The notes beneath the pieces are model-generated. The model was not told the origin of the DNA. It was given only the letters and a program-made list of their open reading frames with translations, and did no database searches. The position numbers and the translations under genes are program-made. 64,000 nucleotides of DNA from NCBI GenBank assembly GCA_029237695.1, contig CM055274.1:23549505-23613504 (forward strand), written 5' to 3'. Positions 63,927 to 64,000 of the stretch are shown in pieces (the first letter of the stretch is position 1; each line of letters begins with the position of its first letter). Origin of the DNA: Conchocele bisecta (taxonomy: Eukaryota; Mollusca; Bivalvia; Lucinida; Thyasiridae).

Positions 63927-64000
63927 TAGTTCCTTTGTAGACATAGAGATATGGCCAAACAATGATATAGAGACATGACATGTGAACAACTGTGAAACAT

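Overview
The window is animal nuclear DNA: AT-rich, gene-poor, with GT-AG introns of up to about 11.6 kb and most of its length made of DNA repeats. The repeat types (a 'TGAGCCGCGTCGCGAG...' terminal-inverted-repeat element, 'TTTTAGCTCACCTGAGCG' and 'AGCTCGCCTG' dispersed repeats, 'GTAGATCCAGAT...' repeats ending in 'GGGGTGAAAGGGTTAA') resemble those I associate with bivalve molluscs. A marine bivalve is therefore the most likely source; this is an inference from repeat style, not from a species marker.

Three gene-like loci can be supported. (1) A four-exon gene on + (CDS 36237..58253) encodes a 154-residue small secretory-pathway membrane protein of the Shisa/CYYR1-like (single-pass, cysteine-rich) type: signal peptide, nine-cysteine ectodomain, one membrane span, a run of cytosolic cysteines and a short tail. 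All exon phases agree. (2) A minus-strand exon 1 at 4433..4472, with promoter-proximal and intron flank, is an inverted copy of the same exon. A divergently transcribed paralogue therefore starts here and runs off the left edge. (3) A six-exon DUF4806-family gene on + (11894..20954) keeps all splice sites and phases but carries three in-frame TAA/TAG codons, so I annotate it as a probable recent pseudogene. Just upstream (9147..10973) lies a broken intronless transposase of a CACTA/Plavaka-like (tnp2/DUF4218-related) type.

Layout: 1-4.3 kb, repeats in the presumed intron 1 of the minus paralogue; 4.4-4.6 kb, its exon 1 and promoter; 6.0-7.0 kb, an ~84-bp minisatellite; 7.4 kb, a TCTCGCGAGA plus NRF1-type motif pair; 8.0-9.0 kb, a TA-flanked TIR element; 9.1-11 kb, the transposase relic; 11.9-21 kb, the DUF4806 locus, whose fourth intron holds a ~3.4-kb satellite-bearing element; 22-26.8 kb, dispersed repeats and MITEs; 27-35.6 kb, an ~880-bp tandem array broken by a 500-N assembly gap; 36.2-58.3 kb, the Shisa/CYYR1-like gene, whose introns are packed with MITEs, nested insertions and a 1,167-bp foldback transposon; 58.3-64 kb, intergenic repeats.

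No rRNA, tRNA, CRISPR or prokaryotic operon is present. The genes do not form a pathway. The main biology is a divergent small-membrane-protein gene pair, a decaying DUF4806 gene, and a layered record of non-autonomous DNA transposon activity with several insertions resolved to target-site duplications.
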